Below, piece by piece: positions 27,069-36,631 of a DNA stretch of 64,000 nucleotides. Both the position numbers and the translations under genes were made by a program. Under the pieces are notes generated by a model. The model searched no databases. It was not told the origin of the DNA and saw only the letters and a list, made by a program, of their open reading frames with translations. Within the stretch, counting starts at the first letter, position 1; each line of letters starts with the position of its first letter. Origin of the DNA: Vibrio sp. CK2-1 (GTDB lineage: Bacteria > Pseudomonadota > Gammaproteobacteria > Enterobacterales > Vibrionaceae); the NCBI RefSeq assembly GCF_021726515.1, contig NZ_JAKKCJ010000004.1, forward strand, positions 62,001 through 126,000. The letters are read 5' to 3'.

Positions 27069-27196
27069 TATACCCAAAGTAATTGAAATTGCAGTGAGGC
27101 GACAAGTGAATGAAGCCCCATGAGTATAGCTTGCCTATTCGATTGGGGTGAATGAACGCTGGCAACAAAGCTGCAGCTTCAAGTACGACGGGTATA
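27069..27196 (+). repeat. ERIC-like intergenic repeat, copy 1
   Basis: About 128 bases, with ends TATACCCAAAGTAATTG and CAAGTACGACGGGTATA forming an imperfect terminal dyad. It is closely similar to the reverse complement of copy 2 at 30107-30232. This is the ERIC-type palindromic element common in Vibrio and enterobacteria. It lies between the CRP site and the udp ribosome site. Confidence 0.8.
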
Positions 27197-27251
27197 GTTA
27201 TTCACTTTTTAGTTATTAATAATACTTTCTAGTAAAAGTAAGGAGCAGATC

Positions 27252-28022
27252 GTGGCACCAGCAGATACTCAAAATGTTTTTCACCTAGGTGTAAATAAGC
27301 AAGACCTTAATGGCGCAACATTAGCAATTATTCCGGGCGATCCCGCTCGCGTTGAAAAAATTGCTAATTTAATGGATGAGCCTGAGTTCTTAGCCAGCCA
27401 CCGTGAATATACTGTGTTTCGCGCCAAACTAGAGGGTAAATCTGTAGTGGTGTGTTCTACCGGTATTGGTGGTCCTTCAACCTCGATTGCTGTGGAAGAG
27501 CTAGCTCAGCTAGGCGTTCGTACTTTCTTACGTGTCGGCACTACTGGCGCAATTCAGCCGCATCTTAATGTGGGTGACATGATTGTGACGACAGGTTCAG
27601 TTCGTCTTGATGGTGCTAGTCTGCATTTCGCTCCGATGGAATTCCCTGCGGTTGCTGATTTTGATGTGGCAACTGCCATGAAACAAGCGGCGATTGATTC
27701 AGGCTGTACGGTTCATACTGGCGTGACTGCATCAAGTGATACTTTCTACCCAGGCCAAGAGCGTTACGATACGTTCACCGGTCGCGTGGTTTCTCGTTTC
27801 CAAGGCTCAATGAAAGAGTGGCAGGAAATGGGCGTATTAAACTTTGAAATGGAATCGGCTACTTTGCTAACCATGTGCGCAAGCTCAGGTCTGAAAGCGG
27901 GTTGTGTTGCGGGCGTGATTGTAAACCGTAGCCAAGATGAAATCCCAGATCACGAGAAGCTAAAGCAAGCGGAAATTAACTCGATTAAAGTGGTCGTGGA
28001 AGCGGCGAGAAAAATGCTTTAA
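27252..28022 (+). CDS. udp: uridine phosphorylase
   Basis: 256 residues. Family motifs are present: [12 protein letters not shown] (phosphate loop), [33 protein letters not shown], and [10 protein letters not shown] with the nucleoside-binding Met-Glu. It cleaves uridine to uracil and ribose-1-phosphate. The start is GTG at 27252, with AAGGAG upstream. A CRP-like site lies upstream. Terminator follows. Confidence 0.94.
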   Translation: MAPADTQNVFHLGVNKQDLNGATLAIIPGDPARVEKIANLMDEPEFLASHREYTVFRAKLEGKSVVVCSTGIGGPSTSIAVEELAQLGVRTFLRVGTTGAIQPHLNVGDMIVTTGSVRLDGASLHFAPMEFPAVADFDVATAMKQAAIDSGCTVHTGVTASSDTFYPGQERYDTFTGRVVSRFQGSMKEWQEMGVLNFEMESATLLTMCASSGLKAGCVAGVIVNRSQDEIPDHEKLKQAEINSIKVVVEAARKML

Positions 28023-28046
28023 ATCGTTCTGATTTGTGAGTAAAAA

Positions 28047-28090
28047 AGAGCTCAGATAGACAAGTGAAATGAGTCTATCTGGGCTTTTTG
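28047..28090 (+). terminator. terminator after udp
   Basis: 13-bp stem AGCTCAGATAGAC / GTCTATCTGGGCT (one wobble), then TTTTTG. Confidence 0.85.
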
Positions 28091-28113
28091 TTATATCAAA
28101 ATGACTTACCTAA

Positions 28114-29277
28114 TTATAACTTTTCTATTTGTCCACCGGCTTCATTAAACCAAGTGGTTAAGTAAGTTTTAAGATCTTTTAATTCTTCTGGACCAATTAA
28201 CGCTAAGCCTAAGTCTTGGGCGCGAGAAATATCGTTATGGCGTAATGGGCGGAAACTCACCAACATCGCGCGCGCTTGTAAGCCACCAAGCAAATCACGT
28301 AATGATTCCAGCTTATAAAGCGTGTCATCGCCATCATCGCGCATGCCTTTGGTTTTACATTCGATGATATGCAGTTTGTTATTAACCACAGTGGCGACAT
28401 CCAATTCATTACGAACTTCTCGACCTCCACTTTCACGATAAACTTGCACGTTTAATGAATGATCTTGAATGGTAGGTAGTTCATCTTGAATTTCTCGTAC
28501 CGTGTTGTGTACAAGGTTCTCTAGCCATTCACCATTGGAAAAACGTCTTGCATCTTCACTGAAAAACTCAAGAACGCCATTTTGGTAGGTGGCAAGTTGA
28601 ATATCGACTAAATCAGAAATGAGCCAATCAAGTTCTTTGTAGCCTTGTTGTTTCTCGGTAAGTGCCACATCGAGCTTTTGTTCTTTACGGCAAGTGGTTG
28701 CTAAGTAGTTTAATGTGGCAAGACCCGGGCCCAACTCTAATGCGTTACTTGCCCAGCGTTTGCCTAATTCATGCAGTTTTGCATCTAAAGGGGCAGGGAT
28801 TTCATGGGTTGGGAATTCACTACGAGCACCAAAAATAGTGAGGTAGTCGCTGATACGAATATGGTCTTGAACTTGTTGTTCAGGCTTATCATCTGGGTAA
28901 AGCCAGCATTGACTATCACTGAAAGGTTCGACTACGAAAATCGGCCAGTTGTAACTACGAATTACTTCGTAAACAGACAAGAGTCTATGTCTTAATCCAC
29001 AACTTGCGTTTAGGTAAACTTGTTCGTTTCGATTTTTTAACTGCTCAGCCAGTTGTTTGATTTTTTGCTTAATCGCTGACGTATAAATTGTACCGGGAAT
29101 TTCGAAAAACTCAGAACCAATGCCACGAAATTCAAGGACTTGATTGAGCCTTTGATACATTTCTCGCTGAGCATCATCACCGATGAATACCATATGAGTA
29201 CATTCAGAACGGTTATCTAAAAGTGGGGTAATTAAACGAACAGGATCTTGATCTATGATTCCAATATGAACCGCCAT
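28114..29277 (-). CDS. DUF1887 / VC1899-like protein: CARF-like domain plus PD-(D/E)XK nuclease
   Basis: 387 residues. The N-terminal Rossmann-like domain (MAVHIGIIDQDPVRLITPLL) resembles CARF sensors; a middle winged-helix region follows; the C-terminal restriction-endonuclease-like core has NELDVATV and HIIECKTKG, i.e. the D and ExK catalytic residues. V. cholerae VC1899 is the family prototype, and the CRISPR accessory nucleases Card1/Can2 share this architecture. Start at 29277 has AAAGGAAT upstream; the longer frame from 29328 is not needed. No CRISPR array or cas gene lies in this window. Confidence 0.88.
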   Translation of the reverse strand: MAVHIGIIDQDPVRLITPLLDNRSECTHMVFIGDDAQREMYQRLNQVLEFRGIGSEFFEIPGTIYTSAIKQKIKQLAEQLKNRNEQVYLNASCGLRHRLLSVYEVIRSYNWPIFVVEPFSDSQCWLYPDDKPEQQVQDHIRISDYLTIFGARSEFPTHEIPAPLDAKLHELGKRWASNALELGPGLATLNYLATTCRKEQKLDVALTEKQQGYKELDWLISDLVDIQLATYQNGVLEFFSEDARRFSNGEWLENLVHNTVREIQDELPTIQDHSLNVQVYRESGGREVRNELDVATVVNNKLHIIECKTKGMRDDGDDTLYKLESLRDLLGGLQARAMLVSFRPLRHNDISRAQDLGLALIGPEELKDLKTYLTTWFNEAGGQIEKL

Positions 29278-29755
29278 GGTTATTCCTTTGTAGCGTATGT
29301 CGCTAATCGTTGTTGCTAATGAAATCAACGACTAACCTTTGGTGTGTCTTTGTTGAATATGACACAAGATAGGTAAGTGGTCGAACTGTTGTGGGCCTAT
29401 AGAATCACATTGAAAGTAGGTATATCTAAAAGGTTTCGCATTCTAGGCTCTATCTTTAATATGTGGCTGAATGTTAACAATAACAAGTATTAACTTTATT
29501 TATTACCCGATTAAATTTATTGCTACATTAAGTTTATATACTCAGTTGCTTGGGTATATCGCCACTTAGGCGAAAGCCTTCTATTGCCACTACTTAACTA
29601 GACTATAAAAAGGGTTGTAAGTTCCCAATAAGAAGATTTTTCACTTGAAATATCAGTTGCCTAAATCTCTCAGTAAGTAGAGAAAATATTGTTATATCAC
29701 TAGGCTTAGCGCATACTAATAAACTCATTAAACACGATGGCAGTTGGAGATTAAA
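29278..29755. other. 478-base intergenic region between DUF1887 gene and hinT
   Basis: AT-rich divergent promoter region. It contains a small hairpin CACTTAGGCGAAAGCCTT near 29565 and a short piece (TTGCTTGGGTATAT, near 29550) that recalls ERIC ends. No gene or clear terminator is seen. Confidence 0.5.
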
Positions 29756-30106
29756 ATGGCTGAAGAAACAATATTTACTAAGATCATCAATAAAGAAATC
29801 CCTTCCGATATGTTGTATCAAGATGACCTAGTCACTGCCTTTCGTGATATCAACCCAAGAGCGCCAAGCCATATTTTAATTATTCCTAATAAGCTGATCC
29901 CAACGACTAACGATGTCGAAGAAGAAGATGAATTGGTGATGGGGCGTTTATTTACCGTTGCCAAGAAGCTCGCCAAGCAAGAAGGTATTGCTGAAAATGG
30001 TTACCGTTTAATTGTGAATTGTAATGCTCATGGCGGGCAAGAGGTTTATCACATTCATATGCACTTAGTTGGTGGTGAGCCTCTAGGGCCAATGCTCGTC
30101 AGCTAA
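29756..30106 (+). CDS. hinT: HIT-family purine nucleoside phosphoramidase HinT
   Basis: 116 residues. The histidine triad is seen as [13 protein letters not shown]. HinT hydrolyses AMP-lysine and similar phosphoramidates. The start [10 protein letters not shown] at 29756 has GGAGA 5 bases upstream; the frame opens earlier at 29744 without support. It heads the hinT-ycfL-lpoB-thiK neighbourhood known from enteric bacteria and Vibrio, though an ERIC-like repeat lies just after its stop. Confidence 0.94.
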   Translation: MAEETIFTKIINKEIPSDMLYQDDLVTAFRDINPRAPSHILIIPNKLIPTTNDVEEEDELVMGRLFTVAKKLAKQEGIAENGYRLIVNCNAHGGQEVYHIHMHLVGGEPLGPMLVS

Positions 30107-30232
30107 ATACCCTTCGTACTTGAAGCTGCAGCTTTGTTGACGGCGTTCATTCGCCCCAATCACATAGACGAGCTATGCTCATGGGGCCTCATTCACTTGT
30201 CGCCTCACTGCAACTCCAATTACTTTGGGTAT
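30107..30232 (-). repeat. ERIC-like intergenic repeat, copy 2
   Basis: 126 bases starting at the base after the hinT stop codon. It is the inverted counterpart of copy 1 (27069-27196), with matching ends ATACCC...GGGTAT and internal dyads. It can fold into a long hairpin and may end or stabilise the hinT transcript. Confidence 0.82.
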
Positions 30233-30318
30233 GGTTTTTTTTAAGCGTGAAAGCGAACTGAATAACCGTAAACGTGATTAAATTAATGCAAATTCTAATC
30301 TTAAAAAACATGGATGTG

Positions 30319-31728
30319 ATGCCTTGGCGTAAAGTGGTTAAAGCCAGTTTAGCTGTATTTTTTAGCGTGACATTGAGTGCCTGTGCCAATCTTTCGGCAG
30401 GTAACTTATTTAGTCATTACTCGGCACAGAATGAAGACGTCTATAAAGATGTGGCGAGTGGCGATTATAAAGGCGCGGAATCGGAACTGGTGGAGTCTGA
30501 GGTTGGCGGACCAGTTTTAAGCAATATGGAAAAGGGCAGAGTATCTTTCCTTGCTGAAAACTACCCGAGTAGCTTTACGGCTTTTCAGCTAAGTGATAAA
30601 GCGGTAAGAGTGCTAGATGATCGCGCCACGATTTCACTTTCAGAAGGTGCCAATCAAGCGGGTTCTTTGGCGACCAATGACAATTTAACTACTTATGATC
30701 CTGCGGATTATGAATTAGGTTATTTGCATTTATATCTAGGGTTAAACTACCTACAGAAAAACGATCTGCAAGGCGCGTTGGTTGAAATGCGCCGAGCCAA
30801 TCAAGTTCAAGAAAAAGCCAAAAAACGTCGTGAAGATGAGCTGAAAGATGCTCAACAAAAAATGAAAAATAGCGGGGTGCAGCCAAACTTAGGCAGTGTT
30901 CTTTCGCAATATCCAGACGCAGGCAAGACGCTACAAGCAGTCCAAAATGGCTATTTGCTGTATTTGTCAGCGGTACTCTATGAAGCCGACAACCAGCTAA
31001 ATGATGCTTATATTGATTATAAACGTGCATTAGCGGTCAACCCGAATAACCGAGAGATTATTGATGCAACCATTCGAGTAGCCAAGCGACTAGGTATGCG
31101 CCAAGACCTCGATTCACTGCTCAAACAATACGGCGAACCTAAATCAGCACCGCAAGGTTATGGGCAGGTTATCGTTGTGGATGAGCGTGGTGTGGTGGCT
31201 CAGCGAGGTAATTGGCGTTTATCTTTACCAATATGGGATAGCTCAGGTAAAACCAAATTTTATAGTGTGGCGCTGCCGGTTTATAAAAACGTCAAAGTGC
31301 AGAACTTCTCACCAGCAAGCGTAGATGGCGCGCCATTAAAGTCGAGTATTTTAGCGGATACAAACTTGATGGCACAAAATGATTTGAGTGAGCGAATTCC
31401 GGCAATGGTTCTTAAACAAGGTTTAAGGTTATATACTAAAGATCAGTTAAGACACCAAGCGGCGAAAGCAGATGATTCAGGTATATCCAATGCGTTAGTC
31501 AATATCTGGAATATTGTGACAGAGCAACCGGATACTCGTAGTTGGCAAACCTTACCTGCTCAGGTGTTTAGTAGCAGTGCATATTTGACAGCAGGCCAAC
31601 ACACTATTTCTGCGGGTGGTAGAGAATATGCAATTGATATTAAAGAGAATCAACGTACCTTTGTCTGGCTTTCACGCCAAGGGAATGCAGTGACAATTTG
31701 GCACAAACAATTAGGAGCAATTCGATGA
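30319..31728 (+). CDS. large periplasmic lipoprotein (COG3014 family, TPR-like)
   Basis: 469 residues from the chosen ATG. Lipobox LSAC about residue 21, then helical TPR-like repeats (about residues 130-270: LGYLHLYLGLNYLQ, LLYLSAVLYEADNQLNDAYIDYKRAL) and a C-terminal beta-rich domain. It is an envelope protein of unknown role, seen in Vibrio directly before ycfL and lpoB, so it may relate to cell wall synthesis. Start choice is uncertain: ATGs at 30274, 30286, 30310 and 30319 are in frame, none with a strong ribosome site. Confidence 0.8.
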   Translation: MPWRKVVKASLAVFFSVTLSACANLSAGNLFSHYSAQNEDVYKDVASGDYKGAESELVESEVGGPVLSNMEKGRVSFLAENYPSSFTAFQLSDKAVRVLDDRATISLSEGANQAGSLATNDNLTTYDPADYELGYLHLYLGLNYLQKNDLQGALVEMRRANQVQEKAKKRREDELKDAQQKMKNSGVQPNLGSVLSQYPDAGKTLQAVQNGYLLYLSAVLYEADNQLNDAYIDYKRALAVNPNNREIIDATIRVAKRLGMRQDLDSLLKQYGEPKSAPQGYGQVIVVDERGVVAQRGNWRLSLPIWDSSGKTKFYSVALPVYKNVKVQNFSPASVDGAPLKSSILADTNLMAQNDLSERIPAMVLKQGLRLYTKDQLRHQAAKADDSGISNALVNIWNIVTEQPDTRSWQTLPAQVFSSSAYLTAGQHTISAGGREYAIDIKENQRTFVWLSRQGNAVTIWHKQLGAIR

Positions 31729-32114
31729 AGAAATGGTTAGTAGCAGGCTTAGGCCTAGTGGCATTAGCAGGGTGTTCAAGTAGTAATACTGCAGGATTGC
31801 GCATCGATAGTGCCAGCCAACAAGTTTTATACAGCGATTCTGCGTTAGATGATGACCTGACGATTGATAATATCGATACTCAGGAAAATAATGGTAATAC
31901 TCGCGGTTTGGTGAAAATTACCAATAACTCTCAAGATACGCAAAATCTTCAATACCGCTTTTATTGGTATGATGACCAAGGTTTGGAAGTGAATGCGAAG
32001 CAAGGTGCTTGGCGTCAATTTATCTTACGCGGTTATGAATCAATGACTTTAAGTGAAGTGTCTGTGAATCCGAATGCGACCGATTTTCGTATTCAAATTC
32101 GCCCACAAGATTAA
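31725..32114 (+). CDS. ycfL: YcfL-family lipoprotein
   Basis: 129 residues. Signal and lipobox LAGC (Cys about residue 17), then a small beta domain of the DUF1425 family (YRFYWYDDQGLEV). Its ATG overlaps the upstream gene's stop (ATGA), implying translational coupling. AGGAG lies upstream. It precedes lpoB as in E. coli; its role is unknown. Confidence 0.88.
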   Translation: MKKWLVAGLGLVALAGCSSSNTAGLRIDSASQQVLYSDSALDDDLTIDNIDTQENNGNTRGLVKITNNSQDTQNLQYRFYWYDDQGLEVNAKQGAWRQFILRGYESMTLSEVSVNPNATDFRIQIRPQD

Positions 32115-32130
32115 TCAAAGGAAGTAACAC

Positions 32131-32715
32131 ATGAAGAAAACGGCAATTGCATTAATAGGTTTAGCAGTCATTCTGGGTGGTTGTTCTAACAAGGTTCAGT
32201 ACGGTGACGCTAATGCTGCTGAAACAACAACCGTAGATTTTGGTTCGACAGATTTACAAAAAATCGCTAATGAGATGGTAGACAGTATGCTTTCTTCTGG
32301 CTCTGTCGCGGCGATTGAAGGTCGTCCGATTGCTTACGTAGATAGCATTCGTAACAAAACCAGCGAGCATATTGATACTGAATCAATCACTGACTCAGTG
32401 AGCACCAAAATGTTGAACTCTGGTAAGTTCCGTTTTGTTGATATGACCAAAGTAGAAGACGTTCGTAAGCAGCTTAACTTCCAAAATAACGATGAATTAG
32501 TTGATCAAACAAGCGCAGTTAAGTTTGGCCAAATGATGGGTGCTCAGTACATGTTATACGGCAACCTATCTAGCATCGTAAAAGAAGCGGGCAGTGATAA
32601 AGACGTTTACTACAAAATGACAATGCGTTTAATGGATTTAAAAACTGGCCTCATCGAATGGGCCGATGAAACTGAAATCCGTAAGCAAGAGTCGAAAAGC
32701 CTATTTGGCATGTAA
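32131..32715 (+). CDS. lpoB: penicillin-binding protein activator LpoB
   Basis: 194 residues. Lipobox LGGC (Cys about residue 18), then a short linker and the LpoB globular domain (RPIAYVDSIRNKTSEHIDTE, GQMMGAQYMLYGNLSSI, DLKTGLIEWADE). This outer-membrane lipoprotein activates the peptidoglycan synthase PBP1B. The linker is shorter than in E. coli LpoB. AAGGAAG precedes the ATG. It belongs to the envelope gene run. Confidence 0.92.
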   Translation: MKKTAIALIGLAVILGGCSNKVQYGDANAAETTTVDFGSTDLQKIANEMVDSMLSSGSVAAIEGRPIAYVDSIRNKTSEHIDTESITDSVSTKMLNSGKFRFVDMTKVEDVRKQLNFQNNDELVDQTSAVKFGQMMGAQYMLYGNLSSIVKEAGSDKDVYYKMTMRLMDLKTGLIEWADETEIRKQESKSLFGM

Positions 32716-32748
32716 TATTGTTTATATAATAACTTCAAGGTCACGAGT

Positions 32749-33636
32749 TTGAAAGAACACTACATTAAGCAAGATCCCAGCTTAATCGCTCTGCAAGCTC
32801 AGTGGCCTGAAAGTATTTCCGATATTCAGCCATTACAAGGTGGGTTAACCAACCAATGTTGGAAAATCACCACCTCATGTGGTCGTCATTATGTGTGGCG
32901 GCCACATTCTATTTCTACCCAATCCTTTTCTATTAACCGCTCCAATGAATTTGAAGTCCTCAATGTACTTGAAGGCTTTGCTTTATCACCGAACGTTCAA
33001 GCATTATTACCTCAAGGCTTATTGGTTGAGTGGGTGGATGGCGTGACCTTAATGGGGCAGCATAATGAAACGCTGTCATTACTCGTGGTGAAGTGTCTCG
33101 TTTATCTTCATCAATATCCGCTACCTCAAAATCATTCGTTGCCTATTTTCGATTATCAATCTTGTATTGAAAACTATTGGCAGGCATTACCTAGTCAGCA
33201 GCAAACACAGCGTTATCAGCAGTGGTTTGAGCGTTTTTATCAGCAATATGATGAGTTAAAAAATCGCACTGAATCAATTTTACCGCCTTGTCTCTGCCAC
33301 TTTGATTTAGGCAGCTATAATATTATTCAAAAGCCGGATTTAGAGTTGGTGGTCATTGATTGGGAATATGCCGCAATGGCTAGTCCTGTGGTGGATTTGG
33401 CGACGACGATATTAGCCGAACAACTTAGCGTTGAAGAAAGTGTTGAATGTTACCGAGAGCTTAGCCGCTTAGATATCGATAAGTCACAATTCATTGCTAT
33501 TGTAGAGGAGTGGCTACCATACTTACGCTTTATGGCGTTGCTGTGGCATCAAGTTAACTTTTCTTTGCATCAGCGCGCATCAGATAAGCAAGCGATTGAA
33601 GTGTTAACTCAGCAGTTAGAGTTATCTGAATCATGA
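32749..33636 (+). CDS. thiK: thiamine kinase-like phosphotransferase
   Basis: 295 residues, APH/choline kinase fold. The catalytic loop is CHFDLGSYNII (Asp and Asn) and the metal Asp is in VVIDWEYA. Its place after ycfL-lpoB matches thiK (ycfN), which phosphorylates thiamine for salvage. The start is TTG at 32749 with AAGG 8 bases upstream. In E. coli nagZ follows; here ycfP comes next. Confidence 0.85.
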   Translation: MKEHYIKQDPSLIALQAQWPESISDIQPLQGGLTNQCWKITTSCGRHYVWRPHSISTQSFSINRSNEFEVLNVLEGFALSPNVQALLPQGLLVEWVDGVTLMGQHNETLSLLVVKCLVYLHQYPLPQNHSLPIFDYQSCIENYWQALPSQQQTQRYQQWFERFYQQYDELKNRTESILPPCLCHFDLGSYNIIQKPDLELVVIDWEYAAMASPVVDLATTILAEQLSVEESVECYRELSRLDIDKSQFIAIVEEWLPYLRFMALLWHQVNFSLHQRASDKQAIEVLTQQLELSES

Positions 33637-33754
33637 GCAGAGTGAATGTAGGTCACTTTTCTCACTTTCTCTAGCAAGAATAATTAAAACAACGCTTTAA
33701 AACCATAGTATTCATGGTAGATTAAATTATCGAACGAGAACTGAGGATGGTTCA

Positions 33755-34294
33755 ATGATCATTTATTTACACGGCTTTGATAGCACAAGCCCAGGGAATC
33801 ACGAAAAAGTATTACAACTTCAATTCATCGACGAAGATGTTCGCTTTATCAACTACAGCACACTTCACCCTAAACATGATATGCAGCACTTGTTGAAAGA
33901 AGTGACTAAAGTGATTGAACAAAGTGGTGATCCATCGCCGCTAATCTGTGGTGTTGGGCTAGGTGGTTACTGGTCTGAGCGTATTGGTTTCTTATGTGGC
34001 ATTAAACAAGCTATCTTCAATCCGAATCTCAACCCTGAAGACAATATGCAAGGGCGTATTGATCGTCCTGAAGAGTATGCTGACATTGCGACCAAATGTA
34101 TTAAAGATTATCGCGAGCAGAATAAAGACAACTGCTTGGTATTTTTATCTCGCAATGATGAAATCAGAGACAATCAAGATAGCTACGAAGCATTATCGCC
34201 ATACTACAAGGTGATATGGGATGACGCTGAAACGCATAAATTTAAGAAAATCTCTCAACACCTACAAACGATTAAAGCCTTCAAGCAGCCTTAA
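33755..34294 (+). CDS. ycfP: YcfP / UPF0227 alpha/beta-hydrolase-like protein
   Basis: 179 residues. Oxyanion-like start [16 protein letters not shown] and the elbow [11 protein letters not shown], where the usual nucleophile Ser of GxSxG is Gly. This Gly is typical of the YcfP family, so serine hydrolase activity is doubtful. GAGGATGG lies upstream of the ATG. Function unknown; conserved next to ndh in gammaproteobacteria. Confidence 0.9.
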   Translation: MIIYLHGFDSTSPGNHEKVLQLQFIDEDVRFINYSTLHPKHDMQHLLKEVTKVIEQSGDPSPLICGVGLGGYWSERIGFLCGIKQAIFNPNLNPEDNMQGRIDRPEEYADIATKCIKDYREQNKDNCLVFLSRNDEIRDNQDSYEALSPYYKVIWDDAETHKFKKISQHLQTIKAFKQP

Positions 34295-34643
34295 TTTATT
34301 TACCCACTGATTGGGTTCATAGGTCAAATCACAAATTGTTACTATAAAGAAGAGCCAATCATCGGCTCTTTTTTATTAATCGTCACTTTCTATTGATCCT
34401 ACTTTATGTCTGGATATAATGAGCTAGATCAAATTTTTCCAATAAATAGAATGAAAAATAACCTTTACGTCACAATTTGATCTCACCGATACACACAACT
34501 TTTTTCATCTCTCAAAGGTGACCCTTTAAGGTTTAGTCCACACGCTAAGCCTCATCGTATCGAAAAACATGAAGAATCTATCAGTTGGGTTTGATATAGG
34601 CCGGGCTGAATCAATTTTATCTTTATATATTTAGGAGTGTCAG
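34295..34643 (+). other. 349-base intergenic region upstream of ndh
   Basis: Contains the ycfP terminator at its start. The rest is an AT-rich leader with TTTGATCTCACCGAT (near 34484), which only weakly recalls an FNR half-site. No gene was seen. AGGAG (34633) is the ndh ribosome site. Confidence 0.5.
34349..34376 (+). terminator. terminator after ycfP
   Basis: Stem AGAGCC / GGCTCT with a short AT loop, followed by TTTTTTATT. Confidence 0.85.
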
Positions 34644-35933
34644 ATGACGCGAATCGTTGTAGTAGGCGGTGGTGCCGGTGGCTTAGAGCTTGCCACAAAA
34701 TTAGGCCGAACATTAGGTCGTAAGAGACGCGCGAGTGTTACCTTAGTAGACCGTAACGGAAGTCACTTATGGAAGCCATTGCTACATGAAGTGGCAACCG
34801 GATCTCTAGATGAAGGTGTGGATGCATTAAGTTACCGCGCTCATGCCAAAAACCATCATTTTGATTTTCAAATGGGTAGCCTAGATGGCATTGACCGTGA
34901 ACGTAAAGTTATCTCATTAAGTGAAATTAAAGATGAGAGCAATGATCTGCTGATCCCAAGCCGTGAAATTGAATATGATATTCTGGTATTGGCAATTGGT
35001 TCTAAATCGAATGACTTTAATACTCCTGGCGTAAAAGAAAACTGCATCTTTTTAGATAGCCCAGAGCAAGCACACCGTTTCCGTAAAGAAATGAATAACT
35101 TGTTCTTAAAGCTTCATGCGAAACACGGTGAAGGTAAAGTGGATATCGCGATTGTTGGTGGTGGTGCAACTGGCGTAGAGCTGTCTGCTGAGCTACATAA
35201 TGCAATTAAAGAGCTGCACACTTACGGCTTCGAAGATTTAGATTCAAGCAAACTGAACGTTAACTTAGTTGAAGCGGGTGAGCGCATTCTACCAGCCTTG
35301 CCACCACGAATTTCATCAGCGGCACACAGTGAGTTAACAAAGTTGGGCGTAAATGTTCGCACGGCGACTATGGTTACTCAAGCGGATGAACAAGGCTTAA
35401 TCACTAAAGATGGCGAGCGTATTCCGGCTCAGCTAATGGTGTGGGCAGCAGGTATTAAAGCGCCTGACTTCATGAAAGATATTGCAGGTTTAGAAACCAA
35501 CCGCATCAATCAGTTGGTAGTGAAAGATACATTACAATCAACACGTGATGATGAGATTTATGTGATTGGTGATTTAGCATCTTGCCAGCAAAAGGATGGA
35601 TCTTTTGTTCCACCTCGTGCTCAAGCTGCGCACCAAATGGCAAGTCTGGCTTATCGTAATATTGTGGCGCAAATCAATGGTCATGCATTGAAGGCGTATA
35701 CTTATAAAGATCATGGTTCACTTGTGTCATTAAGTCGTTTTTCTACCGTGGGTAGCTTAATGGGCAACCTAACCAAAGGCTCGATGATGATTGAAGGTCG
35801 TATTGCGCGAGTCGTGTACATTTCACTCTACCGCATGCACCTAGTGGCGTTACACGGCTGCTTTAAAACGGGCTTGATGATGCTAGTAGGGCGAATTAAC
35901 CGAGTGTTACGTCCAAACTTAAAGCTACACTAA
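34644..35933 (+). CDS. ndh: type II NADH:quinone dehydrogenase
   Basis: 429 residues. FAD-binding start [22 protein letters not shown]-binding [15 protein letters not shown], and the quinone-side C-terminal amphipathic helix ([17 protein letters not shown]) are present. NDH-2 oxidises NADH and passes electrons to quinone without pumping protons. AGGAG precedes the ATG. It closes the ycfP-ndh run and is followed by a terminator. Confidence 0.95.
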   Translation: MTRIVVVGGGAGGLELATKLGRTLGRKRRASVTLVDRNGSHLWKPLLHEVATGSLDEGVDALSYRAHAKNHHFDFQMGSLDGIDRERKVISLSEIKDESNDLLIPSREIEYDILVLAIGSKSNDFNTPGVKENCIFLDSPEQAHRFRKEMNNLFLKLHAKHGEGKVDIAIVGGGATGVELSAELHNAIKELHTYGFEDLDSSKLNVNLVEAGERILPALPPRISSAAHSELTKLGVNVRTATMVTQADEQGLITKDGERIPAQLMVWAAGIKAPDFMKDIAGLETNRINQLVVKDTLQSTRDDEIYVIGDLASCQQKDGSFVPPRAQAAHQMASLAYRNIVAQINGHALKAYTYKDHGSLVSLSRFSTVGSLMGNLTKGSMMIEGRIARVVYISLYRMHLVALHGCFKTGLMMLVGRINRVLRPNLKLH

Positions 35934-35964
35934 GCAATCCCAATCGCATTAATACTCTAAAAAT

Positions 35965-35993
35965 GAAAGCCCATCTCGTGATGGGCTTTTTTG
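35965..35993 (+). terminator. terminator after ndh
   Basis: Stem AAAGCCCAT / ATGGGCTTT around CTCGTG, followed by TTTT. Confidence 0.87.
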
Positions 35994-36022
35994 TGTCTGT
36001 TCAGTTGCTTTTACAGTGAGCA

Positions 36023-36562
36023 TTAATTCGGAATAAAAGAAAATACGATACCATCTTTGGGTTTGCCATCGAATAAATAGCGATTACGAGCCAGTCCTTC
36101 CTTTTCCGCGCCGCAACTGAGTGCAATATGATGACTAGGCGCATTGTCAGGGTCACAGATGCATTCAAGCCGAGTGAGATGTAATTCGGTGAAGCAAAAA
36201 CTAATTAGGGCTAATAGGGCCTCTTTGGCGTATCCGTTTGATTGGTGTTGGTCACATATCCAATAACCAATGGTTCCCATATTGAAGCTAGGAGATAGAT
36301 CGGTTAATGCCACCATACCAATAAAAGCATCGGTTTGTTGGTGGTAGATACCAAATCCGTAGGCATTATTTTTGAGCCAATTTAAGCGAGTGTGCATGAG
36401 GAAATCTGTTGCTTCTTCAGCGGTAAAAGCTGAATGACACCAGTCAAGCCAGGGGTAGAGAGAAGGGGAGGATTGAATCGCATCAGCAAAGCGTTCACTT
36501 TCATCGGCATGGATCATGCGCAATCTTAGTTGAGCGGTCAGTAAAGTATGATCTGGGGTCAT
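36023..36562 (-). CDS. RimJ/RimL-like GNAT acetyltransferase
   Basis: 179 residues. It fits the ribosomal-protein N-acetyltransferase group (IGYWICDQHQSNGYAKEALLALISF is the acetyl-CoA binding loop; ALSCGAEKEGLARNRYLFDGKPKDGIVFSFI ends the domain). Substrate unknown: many members act on proteins, antibiotics or small molecules. It is not an operon partner of csiV, since a terminator separates them. Confidence 0.85.
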   Translation of the reverse strand: MTPDHTLLTAQLRLRMIHADESERFADAIQSSPSLYPWLDWCHSAFTAEEATDFLMHTRLNWLKNNAYGFGIYHQQTDAFIGMVALTDLSPSFNMGTIGYWICDQHQSNGYAKEALLALISFCFTELHLTRLECICDPDNAPSHHIALSCGAEKEGLARNRYLFDGKPKDGIVFSFIPN

Positions 36563-36576
36563 CGTCTACCTGCAAT

Positions 36577-36601
36577 TAAAAAGAGGCCATGGCGGCCTCT
36601 T
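36577..36601 (-). terminator. terminator after csiV
   Basis: Read on the minus strand: stem AGAGGCC / GGCCTCT around GCCAT, followed by TTTTTA. It ends the mfd-upstream csiV transcript before the acetyltransferase gene. Confidence 0.8.
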
Positions 36602-36631
36602 GATTCGAAGTCATTCTATTTTAGAACACTA

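Noticed and set aside
30689..31030. Minus-strand open frame inside the large lipoprotein gene
   Set aside because: It is a shadow of the clear plus-strand lipoprotein gene; no ribosome site or family match.
34480..34500. Possible FNR site upstream of ndh
   Set aside because: TTTGATCTCACCGAT lacks the second half-site ATCAA; too weak.
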